A DNA stretch of 64,000 bases, taken from NCBI GenBank assembly GCA_029624675.1, contig JARSSP010000047.1:1-64000 (forward strand). Direction: 5' to 3'. The translations under genes and the position numbers were made by a program. The first letter of the stretch is position 1; every line of letters begins with the position of its first letter. Below, piece after piece: positions 36,876 to 45,453 of the stretch. The notes under the pieces were generated by a model. That model made no database searches, was not told where the DNA came from, and was given only the letters and a program-made list of their open reading frames with translations. This DNA is from Candidatus Contendibacter sp. Lineage in GTDB: Bacteria > Pseudomonadota > Gammaproteobacteria > Competibacterales > Competibacteraceae.

Positions 36876-37454
36876 ATGGCTATTTCCCTGCAAAAGGGCG
36901 GTAACGTTTCCCTGAGCAAGCAGGTCCCCGGCTTGAAGAAAGTCCGTTTTGGGCTGGGCTGGGATTTGCGCAAGACCGACGGCGCCGATTTCGATCTGGA
37001 CGCCTCGGCCTTCGTGCTGGACGGCAACGGCAAGGTGTTGAGCGACCAGCACTTCGTGTTCTACAACAACCCCAAGGATCCTTCGGGCGCGGTCGCGCAC
37101 AAGGGCGATAACCGCACCGGCCAGGGCGAGGGCGACGACGAGGTGATCGAGATCGAACTGGGGACGATGCCGCCCACCGCCGCCAAGGTGGCGTTCGTGG
37201 TCACCATTCACGACGCCGAGGCGCGCAAGCAGAACTTCGGCCAAGTCGGCAACGCCTACATTCGGTCGCTCAATGCCGAGGGCGAGCAGGAAATCGCCCG
37301 TTACGACCTGTCCGAGGATTCCTCGACCGAGACGGCGATGATCTTCGGCGAGCTGTATCGCCACAACGACGAATGGAAATTTAAGGCCATCGGTCAGGGC
37401 TACGCCGGCGGGTTGGCGGCGGTCGCCCGCGATTACGGCGTCAATCTTGGTTAA
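36876..37454 (+). CDS. TerD-family Ca2+-binding stress protein (TerE-like)
   Basis: 192 residues, a paralogue of the preceding gene with the same loops ([28 protein letters not shown] and [13 protein letters not shown]). AAAGGAG precedes the ATG at 36876. The pair in tandem corresponds to the usual terD-terE order, so terE is likely but cannot be settled without phylogeny. A strong terminator follows. Confidence 0.88.
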   Translation: MAISLQKGGNVSLSKQVPGLKKVRFGLGWDLRKTDGADFDLDASAFVLDGNGKVLSDQHFVFYNNPKDPSGAVAHKGDNRTGQGEGDDEVIEIELGTMPPTAAKVAFVVTIHDAEARKQNFGQVGNAYIRSLNAEGEQEIARYDLSEDSSTETAMIFGELYRHNDEWKFKAIGQGYAGGLAAVARDYGVNLG

Positions 37455-37491
37455 AATCGGCAGTGATTGATCGCCGCGCCGAATCTACCCG

Positions 37492-37523
37492 GCCCGCCGA
37501 TTCCAGGCGGGCTTTTCTTTTTT
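37492..37523 (+). terminator. Rho-independent terminator ending the ter operon, immediately upstream of trpB2
   Basis: GCCCGCC (37492-37498), loop GATTCCA, GGCGGGC (37506-37512), then TTTTCTTTTTT. A perfect 7-bp GC-rich stem with an 11-nt pyrimidine tail. The next gene starts only 12 bp after the T-tract, so this may also work as an attenuator for it. Confidence 0.88.
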
Positions 37524-37535
37524 GGATAAAGAACA

Positions 37536-38903
37536 ATGAGCGAAACCGTCAAATACCTGCTCGATGAAAACCGGATGCCCAAGTACTGGTACAACTTGGT
37601 CGCCGATCTGCCGAAACCACCGCCGCCGGTGTTGCATCCTGGAACCCTCAAGCCGATCGGCCCGGCCGATCTGGCGCCATTGTTCCCGATGACGCTGATC
37701 CAACAGGAAGTGTCCGCCGAACGGGAAATCGAGATTCCCGAACCGGTGCGCGGGATTTACCGGCAGTGGCGACCCAGTCCCTTGTACCGTGCTCGCCGGC
37801 TGGAACAGACGCTCGGCACGCCGGCGCGGATTTACTACAAATACGAAGGCGTCAGCCCGGCCGGCAGCCACAAGCCCAACACCGCCGTCGCCCAGGCGTT
37901 CTATAACAAAGAGGCCGGGGTCAAGCGCATCGCCACCGAAACCGGCGCCGGTCAGTGGGGTTCCTCGCTGGCTTTCGCTGGCGCGCTATTCGGCATCGCC
38001 GTGCAGGTGTTCATGGTACGAGTGTCGTATAACCAGAAGCCCTACCGTCGGGCGCTGATGGAAACCTACGGCGCGCGTTGCGTGGCGTCGCCTTCTGAAG
38101 AAACCGCCTCCGGACGGGCGATTCTGGCCCAGCGACCCGCCCATCCCGGCAGTCTCGGCATCGCCATTTCCGAAGCGGTGGAAGTTGCCGCCCAGCGCGA
38201 CGACACCAAGTACGCCCTGGGTTCGGTGCTCAACCACGTGCTGCTACACCAAACCGTGGTGGGTCTGGAAGCGATGGACCAGTTGGCAATGGCCGACGAC
38301 TATCCCGATGTCGTGGTTGGCTGCACCGGCGGCGGCTCCAATTTCGCCGGCATCGCCTTCCCGTTCCTCGGCGCGCACCTGCGCGGCGGCCGCAAGGTTC
38401 GTATCGTCGCGGTCGAGCCGGCAGCCTGTCCCAGCCTGACCCGCGGCCCCTACGCCTACGATTTCGGCGATACCGCGCATCTGACGCCGTTGACCAAGAT
38501 GCATACCCTGGGCTCGACCTTCACCCCGCCCGGCTTCCACGCCGGCGGCCTGCGCTACCACGGCATGGCGCCATTGGTCAGCCACGTCAAGGAACTGGGT
38601 CTGATCGAGGCCCGCGCCTACCACCAGACCACTTGCTTCGACGCCGGCGTCCTGTTCGCCCGCGTCGAGGGTATTCTGCCGGCGCCGGAAGCCAATCACG
38701 CGGTCAAGGGCGCCATCGACGAGGCGTTGCGTTGCAAGGAGGAAGGCGTCAGCCGGGCGATCCTGTTCAACCTGTGCGGCCATGGCCACTTCGACATGCA
38801 AGCCTACATGGACTATTTCGCTGGCAAGTTGACCGACCAGGATTACGACGAAGCTGAACTGGCGATGGCGCTATCCGGGTTGCCGTCGGTGACGGAGGTT
38901 TGA
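37536..38903 (+). CDS. trpB2: Tryptophan synthase beta chain-like protein, TrpB2 type
   Basis: 455 residues, longer than TrpB1 (about 400) as expected for TrpB2. The PLP Schiff-base lysine is Lys113 in [17 protein letters not shown]; the phosphate-binding loop is [26 protein letters not shown] follows. TrpB2 enzymes condense indole or related compounds with serine, usually without TrpA; no trpA gene is nearby. It is preceded by a terminator and followed by a shared hairpin with the convergent acetyltransferase gene. ATG at 37536; Shine-Dalgarno weak (GGATAAAG). Confidence 0.9.
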   Translation: MSETVKYLLDENRMPKYWYNLVADLPKPPPPVLHPGTLKPIGPADLAPLFPMTLIQQEVSAEREIEIPEPVRGIYRQWRPSPLYRARRLEQTLGTPARIYYKYEGVSPAGSHKPNTAVAQAFYNKEAGVKRIATETGAGQWGSSLAFAGALFGIAVQVFMVRVSYNQKPYRRALMETYGARCVASPSEETASGRAILAQRPAHPGSLGIAISEAVEVAAQRDDTKYALGSVLNHVLLHQTVVGLEAMDQLAMADDYPDVVVGCTGGGSNFAGIAFPFLGAHLRGGRKVRIVAVEPAACPSLTRGPYAYDFGDTAHLTPLTKMHTLGSTFTPPGFHAGGLRYHGMAPLVSHVKELGLIEARAYHQTTCFDAGVLFARVEGILPAPEANHAVKGAIDEALRCKEEGVSRAILFNLCGHGHFDMQAYMDYFAGKLTDQDYDEAELAMALSGLPSVTEV

Positions 38904-38906
38904 GCC

Positions 38907-38932
38907 TTCCCTCTCTTTCAGCGGGAGAGGAA
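38907..38932. other. Hairpin between convergent trpB2 and GNAT genes
   Basis: TTCCCTCTC, loop, GAGAGGAA form an imperfect inverted repeat (one bulged C). Short palindromes of this CTCTCCC/GGGAGAG kind also occur at 26610-26635. It may terminate transcription from both sides, although no T-run is present. Confidence 0.5.
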
Positions 38933-38948
38933 CCTGGATGGGAAGCAG

Positions 38949-39548
38949 TCAGTTCAGCGTCTTCAGCCAAAACACCATCGGCTTCGACGACTCCGCAGCC
39001 TCGTCCAGATCCCGCCACGAGAAGGTGGTGCGCAATTCCGGGTGCCTGACGAACCCCTGCCGGTTCCAAAGCGCATCCAGCGGTACATAACCCGCCGGCC
39101 GGCGTGGATGGCCGGCGGGGCGTTCCACCGCGCAAAAGCAGGCGATATCGAAACGACCCAGTTCGCGAACATGCGCCTCGCGTTCCTCGAAAAATCGCTT
39201 CCCCAGTCCTCTCTTTCGATACTCCGGCAGCAGGACCGACTCGCCGTAATAGAAAATTCGCGATGGGTCGTAGCCGTGCGTCAAAAACGGTTCGATCACG
39301 TTTGGAGTTTCGGCGTCCAGCGGCAGACCGCTCGATGCCCCCACCACCCGTTCGCCGTCGCGAGCCAGCACCATGACGCTGTCGGGCGCATCCACGTAGG
39401 TCTTGAGATAGGTTTCCTCGTAGGCCGCGCTGCCGTCGTAAAGATAGGGAAACTCGCGAAATATCTGGATGCGCAACCGCGCCAACTCGGGCAGCCAGGC
39501 GTGGATCGCGGCGCCGGAAAAACGTTGGAGAGACAGAGAGTCGGACAT
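38949..39548 (-). CDS. GNAT-family N-acetyltransferase
   Basis: 199 residues. The acetyl-CoA binding region is YYGESVLLPEYRKRGLGKRFFEEREAHVREL (Q/RxxGxG/A motif as RKRGLGKR). The N-terminal part (LRIQIFREFPYLYDGSAAYEETYLKTYVDAPDS) is typical of a GNAT subgroup of unknown substrate. Single gene, convergent with trpB2. Confidence 0.85.
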   Translation of the reverse strand: MSDSLSLQRFSGAAIHAWLPELARLRIQIFREFPYLYDGSAAYEETYLKTYVDAPDSVMVLARDGERVVGASSGLPLDAETPNVIEPFLTHGYDPSRIFYYGESVLLPEYRKRGLGKRFFEEREAHVRELGRFDIACFCAVERPAGHPRRPAGYVPLDALWNRQGFVRHPELRTTFSWRDLDEAAESSKPMVFWLKTLN

Positions 39549-39586
39549 GGCAAATTCCCTCGGGTTTTAAACACCCAGGACGGACA

Positions 39587-41488
39587 TTATTCCGCGAAAA
39601 ACGCCCGTACTCGCTCCAGCTTGCGCGTGCGGGGCATCGGCGGCAGGCTGTCCAGAAACGTCCGCCCATAGGATTTGGTCAGTAGACGCGGGTCGCAGAG
39701 CATCAGCACTCCCCGGTCGCTCACATCCCGGATCAGCCGGCCCGCACCCTGCTTGAGGGTGATCACCGCATGGGGCAACTGATAGTTCCAAAACGGATCC
39801 TCGCCCCGCTGGCGCAAGGATTCGATTCGCGCCTGCAACACCGGATCACCGGGCGAAGCGAACGGCAGGCGGTCGATGATCACACACGACAGCGCCTCGC
39901 CGCGCACGTCCACTCCCTCCCAAAAACTCGCGGTTCCCAGTAGCACCGCGTTGCCCAGGGCGCGAAACTCCCGCAGCAACGCCGCCTTCGGGGCCGCGCC
40001 CTGCACCAGCAGCGGATAATCGAGCCGCCCCGCCAGCCCTTCCTCCGCCTCGCGCAGGGCGCGGTAACTGGTAAACAACAGAAACGCTCGCCCCCGGCTG
40101 GCTCGCAACACCGGCAACGCGGCTTCCAGCAATGCCGCCGTGTAATGAGGCGAGACCGGCTCCGGCAGGCCGGGCGGGTGATAAAGCAACGTATTGCGAG
40201 CGAAATCGAAGGGACTATCGAGGCGCAGCGCCGTGTAATCCCGCAACCCCAACCGGGCCGCGAAGTGTTCAAAGCTTTCCCCCACCGCCAAGGTCGCCGA
40301 GGTAAAGACCCAAGCGCCCGGTCCTGTCTCCATCCGGGTTTGGAACGTCGGGGCAATATCGAGCGGAGTCAGGCTCAAGGTGAACCCACGACCTCGAACT
40401 TCGAACCAACGCACGGTGTCGGGATCGCGTTCTTCCCCGGTCGTCGTCGCCAGGCGTTGTTTCAGGTCCTCGGCGCGGCGGCGACAGCTCTCCAAACCCT
40501 TGCCGCGCTGGGCCGCTTCCTTCAAGGCTTCCCCCAGCCGGTTCAGCGCTTCGGTCAACTGGCCGACAGCTTCCCGCACCGCCGATTGGTCGGCGACCTC
40601 CCGCCACGGCGCCCGGCGCTCCGCCATCCCCAACGCCTCCCGCAACACGGGCTCGATTGCCGCCAACGCTTCGGCGCGGTTTCGCAACTCGGGAAAATCC
40701 GCCGCGTCCCGCGCCTGCTCCACCACCGTATCCCGCGCCAGTTCGGTCAATTGCCGACCGCTCAGCGAACGGCCGAAAAAGTGCGTGGCGATATCCGGCA
40801 ACTGGTGCGCCTCGTCGAAGATGACCGCTTCCGCGCCCGGCAGCAACTCGGCGAACCCGGTTTCCCGGAGCGCCAGATCGGCGCAAAACAGATAGTGGTT
40901 GACCACCAGCACCTCCGCCGCCAGCGCGTCGAACCGCGCCTTGGCGAAAAAGCAGTCCTCCAACTGGGGACAATCCTGCCCCAGGCAGTTATCCACGGTG
41001 GAAGTGACACGCGGCCAGAGCGGCGAGGTTTCCGGAACGTCGGCGATGTCGGCGATGTCGCCGCTTCGGGTACGACCGGCCCAACGTTGGATGCGCTGCA
41101 ACTCAACGACCTGCGCGCGCGAAGGCAGCTTTCCCTCCCGCTCGACCAGTTGCAGGCGATACCGGCATAAATAATTGCCGCGTCCCTTCAACAGCGCCAC
41201 CCGCGCCGAACTTTTCAACGCCCGGCGCACCACGGGCAGGTCCTGGTGGTAAAGCTGATCCTGTAAATGACGGGTGCCGGTGGAGATGAGAACCCGCGCC
41301 CCGGATAGCAGCGCGGGCGTCAAATAAGCGAAGGTCTTGCCGGTACCGGTGCCAGCCTCGACGATCAGCGAGCCGCCATCCTCCAGGATGGCGTCGACCG
41401 CTTGCGCCATCCGCTGTTGCGGCGGGCGCGGAGCAAAGCCAGGTACGTGTCGGGCCAGGGGACCCCCTGGCCCGAGTAATTCGGCCAT
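39587..41488 (-). CDS. yoaA: ATP-dependent DNA helicase, DinG/YoaA (XPD-like) family
   Basis: About 633 residues. Motif I AGTGTGKTFAYL, DEAH box (FDEAHQL), motif V/VI GTASFWEGVDVRGEALSCVIIDRLPFASP and QGAGRLIRD. Fe-S cluster cysteines appear in NYLCRYR and NCLGQDCPQLEDC, as in YoaA/XPD. No N-terminal exonuclease, so not eukaryal-type fusions. ATG at 41488 chosen over an in-frame TTG at 41509. It lies 33 bp after the TPR lipoprotein gene on the same strand. DNA-repair helicase; yoaA is a close-family call. Confidence 0.85.
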   Translation of the reverse strand: MAELLGPGGPLARHVPGFAPRPPQQRMAQAVDAILEDGGSLIVEAGTGTGKTFAYLTPALLSGARVLISTGTRHLQDQLYHQDLPVVRRALKSSARVALLKGRGNYLCRYRLQLVEREGKLPSRAQVVELQRIQRWAGRTRSGDIADIADVPETSPLWPRVTSTVDNCLGQDCPQLEDCFFAKARFDALAAEVLVVNHYLFCADLALRETGFAELLPGAEAVIFDEAHQLPDIATHFFGRSLSGRQLTELARDTVVEQARDAADFPELRNRAEALAAIEPVLREALGMAERRAPWREVADQSAVREAVGQLTEALNRLGEALKEAAQRGKGLESCRRRAEDLKQRLATTTGEERDPDTVRWFEVRGRGFTLSLTPLDIAPTFQTRMETGPGAWVFTSATLAVGESFEHFAARLGLRDYTALRLDSPFDFARNTLLYHPPGLPEPVSPHYTAALLEAALPVLRASRGRAFLLFTSYRALREAEEGLAGRLDYPLLVQGAAPKAALLREFRALGNAVLLGTASFWEGVDVRGEALSCVIIDRLPFASPGDPVLQARIESLRQRGEDPFWNYQLPHAVITLKQGAGRLIRDVSDRGVLMLCDPRLLTKSYGRTFLDSLPPMPRTRKLERVRAFFAE

Positions 41489-41521
41489 GCCCACGGCGAC
41501 GTCCGGCAACCGCGACCCGTC

Positions 41522-42601
41522 TCAGCGCGAGAACTGCGTGGCCCGAGCCTCGGCTTCCTCGGCGCCAGCGGCATTGCCGGTGGCCTTGCGGGCCGAGGCG
41601 ATCACCTTCCAGTTGCGAGACTGCAAGCTGCGGTTGCCGCCGGCCAGGTTGTTGGACTTGCTGGCCAGCGATTCGGCCTGTTGGTACTGTCCCTGGTGCA
41701 GGCGGATCTGGGCCAGGTCGTGCCAGATGCCGGCGTTGCGCGGCTCGATCCGCAGCGCCCGCTCCAGCGCGGCGCCAGCCTTGTCCAACTGCTTGCTCTT
41801 GACATATTTGTCGGCGCTTTCGAGCAGCGCCGCCACCGCCTGATTGCCCTCGCGGGTGATCTCGGCCGGCGGCAACTCGGCCGGCGGCGCGGCGGGCGGC
41901 GGGGATGGGCGGGCGGGTGGTTGAATCGGCTCCGGTTCGGGCTCCGGTTCGGGCTTCGGCGCGGCCGGCGGGACCAGCGCAACCGTCGGCTTGCTGGGCG
42001 CGGCGGGCGCGGCGGGCGCGGTAGGCGTGGTGGGAGGCTTACCGCTGGGTGTGGGCGTGGCGGCCGGCGTCCGTGGCACCACCGGCTGTGGCTCGGGCAG
42101 CACGCCCGGCGCGGGCTGGGTCGAGTACCGCTCGTCCGTCGGTGAATAGGCCGGCGCGGGCCGACCGTATTCGTTCGCTGGGGCCGGATAGGGCTGAGGC
42201 GACGACGAATAGGGCGTAGCGGCGCTCGTCGGCGGATAGGCCGGCTGTCGGTAGTCGCCGCTGGCACTCGGCGGATAGGCCGGTCGCCGTTGGGAGCCAC
42301 CTGCCTCCGTCGGATAAGGTTGCGCCGACGCGCCATAGGGATCGGAGGCGTATTCCCGCGGCAGGAGTGGATCTTCCTCGGGCAACTGTCCCGTATCCGC
42401 CGGGGGTGCGGGTCGCCGCGCGGAATACGCGGGTGGACGGCGCGCGCTGCGATCCACCACCGGCGCCTTGGCGGACGGCGTCCGGCTGGAAGGTTGCTGC
42501 GAATAAGGTGCCGTCGTGCAACCCGCCAGCGCCAGCGCCAGCGCCAGCGCCAGCGCCACCAGGCTAGGACTTGGTTTGATCGGTTTGAACTGTGTCTTCA
42601 T
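41522..42601 (-). CDS. Proline-rich outer-membrane lipoprotein with TPR-like C-terminus
   Basis: 359 residues from the ATG at 42601 (GGGGAG upstream). Lipoprotein signal peptide with an ALALALALALAGC core, lipobox LAGC. Residues about 30-250 are low-complexity and rich in Pro, Tyr, Ala and Glu (PEPEPEPEP, YPPS and YPAP motifs). The C-terminal ~110 residues form a TPR-like unit (ALLESADKYVKSKQLDKAGAALERALRIEPRNAGIWHDLAQIRLHQGQYQQAESLASKS). Upstream of it, toward PBP1B, 268 bp hold no recognisable gene. The partner helicase gene downstream is probably cotranscribed. Function unknown. Confidence 0.75.
   Translation of the reverse strand: MKTQFKPIKPSPSLVALALALALALAGCTTAPYSQQPSSRTPSAKAPVVDRSARRPPAYSARRPAPPADTGQLPEEDPLLPREYASDPYGASAQPYPTEAGGSQRRPAYPPSASGDYRQPAYPPTSAATPYSSSPQPYPAPANEYGRPAPAYSPTDERYSTQPAPGVLPEPQPVVPRTPAATPTPSGKPPTTPTAPAAPAAPSKPTVALVPPAAPKPEPEPEPEPIQPPARPSPPPAAPPAELPPAEITREGNQAVAALLESADKYVKSKQLDKAGAALERALRIEPRNAGIWHDLAQIRLHQGQYQQAESLASKSNNLAGGNRSLQSRNWKVIASARKATGNAAGAEEAEARATQFSR
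42525..42560. repeat. Hexanucleotide microsatellite in lipoprotein signal peptide
   Basis: Five perfect tandem GCCAGC units followed by GCCACC. On the coding strand they encode the alternating Ala-Leu core of the signal peptide. Unit gain or loss would change the hydrophobic core by two residues without shifting the frame. Confidence 0.92.
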
Positions 42602-42869
42602 CACTCTCCCCATGAAGTTCGGCGCCGTCCGGGTGGCGGTCTCGAACCCCAATGCCATCTATCGTCGGTTGAACTTTACATTTTCCCCGTCAAGCCGTCA
42701 TGCCGAACCGGCGACCGGACCCCCTTATTCCCACCTCGCCGACTCGTTTCGACAAGACGGCTAGCCGCTTTAAAGGTTTTCAGACAGCCTTTCGCAAGCT
42801 AATTCGTTGAAAAAGCACCCTCGCTCTTGCCTATCCCCCTCCTCGGGCACAGGATTTCCAGACAGTCGT

Positions 42870-45350
42870 TCATTCCATCAGACGCTGAAAGAAACCGCTC
42901 ATTCCATCCGTGTCATCGGTGTCGTCGGCATCGGGCGACCGAGGCTTGCGGCGCGGGGCGGGCGGCGCGCACGAGGTGGAGCCACGCGGTTCGGAGCCGA
43001 CCAGAAACGGCACCGGTTCGCCGCGCCGACATCCCGCGCCAACCCGCAGGCCGCTGTGTGGTTCCACCCGAATTTCCTCGATATCAACCGGCGGCGGCGC
43101 ATCCAGCGGCTCCAGTTTCAACCCCGCCATCAGATCCATCCACACCCGCAACGCGCCGCTGGCACCGCTTAGCCCAGTCGGTTTGTTGTCGTCGCGGCCT
43201 AGCCACACCACGGTGACCCGGTCGCCACTGAAACCAGCGAACCAGCTATCACGATAATCGTCGGTGGTGCCGGTCTTGCCGGCAATATTCAGATCGGGCG
43301 ACAACTTGCTCTTCATGGCGCTGGCGGTTCCTGCCTTGACCACCTGCTGCATGGCGTGGGTGATCAGATAGGCCGGTCCCGGCTCGACCACTTTCACCAC
43401 ATCCATGGCGTAATGCTGCAAAGCCTGACCGCTGGCGTTGGTGACCTCACGGATAGCGCGCAGGGGAATGCGGAAGCCGCCGCCGGCGATGGTGGCGTAC
43501 ACTTGGGCGATCTCGAAGGGCGACGCATCCAGCGCGCCTAACAATAATGCTGGATAGGGTTTGAGCGGGTGGTCGAAGCCTAGGCGCTGGAGCATCTCGA
43601 CCACCTTGATCACATCCATATCCAGGCCCACCCGCACCGCTGGAATGTTGTAGGAACGGGCCAGCGCGTCGCGCAGGGTCACCCGACCATGATAGCGATT
43701 ATCGTAGTTGGCCGGAGTCCAGCGCTTGCCGCCCGAGGTATGAACCAGCGGGCTGTCGTTGATCAGAGTCATCAGGGTGTAGCGATCTGGTTGCTCCAGC
43801 GCGGTCAGATAGACCACCGGCTTGATCAGGGAGCCGGCCAGGCGCTTGGTGTCGAGCGCCCGATTGAAGCCGACGGTTTTGGGCTCGCGATCACCGACCA
43901 TCGCCAGCACCTCGCCGGTCTGGGTGTCGGCCACCACGGCCGCCCCTTGCAGCGGCCGGGCCTTGGGCTGACTCTTTTCCAACGCCGGCAGACTGGTCGC
44001 CAAAGCGTTCTCGGCGACCGCTTGTACCCGTGGATCGAGGGTGGTGAACACCCGCAACCCTTCCGAGACCAGGTCTTCTGGCTTGTAGTATTGCCGCAAT
44101 TGACGCTGCACCAGTTCCAGGAAGGCCGGATAGGCAGTGATGCCGCTGGCGGCCTTGGGCGTTACGTCCAGCGGCATGTCCTTGGCAATGGCGGCGTCTT
44201 CGGCGCTGATCAGATTTTGCTCGACCATGACATCCAGCACCAGGGCGCGACGCTCTTTCGCCGCATCGGGATGCTTGCGTGGGTCGTACAGGGAGGGGCC
44301 CTTGATCATCCCCACTAGTAAGGCAAGCTGGTGTAAATCCACGTCTTCCAGTGTCTTGCCGAAAAAGAACTGGCTGGCTAGCCCAAAACCGTGAATCGCT
44401 CGACTGCCGTCCTGCCCCAGATAGATAGCGTTGCTATAGGCCTCCAGAATCTCATCCTTGCCGTAGCGAGCGTCGATCAAGATCGCCATCAGGATTTCGT
44501 TCACCTTGCGCTTGATTGACCGTTCGTTGCTTAGAAACAGATTCTTCACCAACTGTTGCGTCAGGGTGCTGCCACCCTGGACGGTCCTCCCGGCGCGCAA
44601 ATTGACCACCAAGGCGCGGAAGATGCTCTTGGGATTGACGCCAGCATGCTCAAAATACGAACGGTCCTCGACCGCCAACAGGGTATCCACCAACGCCAGC
44701 GGCAGTTCCTTGCCGTTGAGCAGGATGCGATCCTCGTAATGGGAGGGATAAATACCGGCGATCTCGGGGGGGTCCAGCCGCAACAGGCCCGGCGCTTCCC
44801 GGCCATCCAAGCTGACCACATCGACCAGGATGTCGCCGGCAAACGTCAACCGGATCTTGCGCGCCGGCTCCGCGCCATCCCAGAACACGAAATCGCGAGT
44901 CATGACCTCAAAGACTTCGCCCTGGCGGGCGTAACCGCCAGCCTTGTCCGGCGAATTTCCGCCGCCGGGCGGCGGAGCGCAAGCTTCCGGCGCGGGGAGC
45001 TTGGGTTTGCGCTTGATCGTCCGTTTGCCGGGTTCGGGCGGCGCGGAAGGCTCCACCGGACAGTTCACGTCGCGATACCCCAGCAGCTTGAGTTCCTGGG
45101 CGAAGGCATCGGCGCTCAGCGGCATCCCGGCGAACAGCTCTAGTGGGCGGGCATAGACCTTGGCGGGCATGGCCCAGCGCTTCCGATCAAATTCGGTGCG
45201 AATAACGCCGTCCAGGTACAGCATATAGAGACCCAAACCGGCCGCGCCCAACAGTGCACCGCCCAGCAGCAGCGAAAGCAGCAGCGAGAACAGCGACCGC
45301 AACAATGGCAACCGTTTTCTGGAACCGCGTGATGATCGAACCTTAGCCAT
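42870..45350 (-). CDS. mrcB: Penicillin-binding protein 1B (bifunctional transglycosylase/transpeptidase)
   Basis: 826 residues. Short basic cytoplasmic tail, one membrane helix (19-46), UB2H-like region (60-200), glycosyltransferase-51 domain with catalytic Glu228 in LLAVEDRSYFEHAGVNPKSI, then the transpeptidase domain with Ser507 and Lys510 in RLAGSLIKPVVYL, SYN motif in ARSYNIPAVRVG and KTGTTDDYRDSWFAGF. The C-terminal tail is acidic and Pro-rich. Start ATG at 45350 overlaps by two bases the longest possible start of the divergent ATPase gene. Polymerises and cross-links peptidoglycan at the inner membrane. Confidence 0.94.
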   Translation of the reverse strand: MAKVRSSRGSRKRLPLLRSLFSLLLSLLLGGALLGAAGLGLYMLYLDGVIRTEFDRKRWAMPAKVYARPLELFAGMPLSADAFAQELKLLGYRDVNCPVEPSAPPEPGKRTIKRKPKLPAPEACAPPPGGGNSPDKAGGYARQGEVFEVMTRDFVFWDGAEPARKIRLTFAGDILVDVVSLDGREAPGLLRLDPPEIAGIYPSHYEDRILLNGKELPLALVDTLLAVEDRSYFEHAGVNPKSIFRALVVNLRAGRTVQGGSTLTQQLVKNLFLSNERSIKRKVNEILMAILIDARYGKDEILEAYSNAIYLGQDGSRAIHGFGLASQFFFGKTLEDVDLHQLALLVGMIKGPSLYDPRKHPDAAKERRALVLDVMVEQNLISAEDAAIAKDMPLDVTPKAASGITAYPAFLELVQRQLRQYYKPEDLVSEGLRVFTTLDPRVQAVAENALATSLPALEKSQPKARPLQGAAVVADTQTGEVLAMVGDREPKTVGFNRALDTKRLAGSLIKPVVYLTALEQPDRYTLMTLINDSPLVHTSGGKRWTPANYDNRYHGRVTLRDALARSYNIPAVRVGLDMDVIKVVEMLQRLGFDHPLKPYPALLLGALDASPFEIAQVYATIAGGGFRIPLRAIREVTNASGQALQHYAMDVVKVVEPGPAYLITHAMQQVVKAGTASAMKSKLSPDLNIAGKTGTTDDYRDSWFAGFSGDRVTVVWLGRDDNKPTGLSGASGALRVWMDLMAGLKLEPLDAPPPVDIEEIRVEPHSGLRVGAGCRRGEPVPFLVGSEPRGSTSCAPPAPRRKPRSPDADDTDDTDGMSGFFQRLME

Positions 45351-45453
45351 GCCCGTTCCTGCCCAAACCCGCTGTTTTCACCAACCGGCTTGGCGCGTTG
45401 TCGTGATTCTGTCTTATCCTACCGCTCCGTCTTCCTCATCTGGAGCCAGCCGC

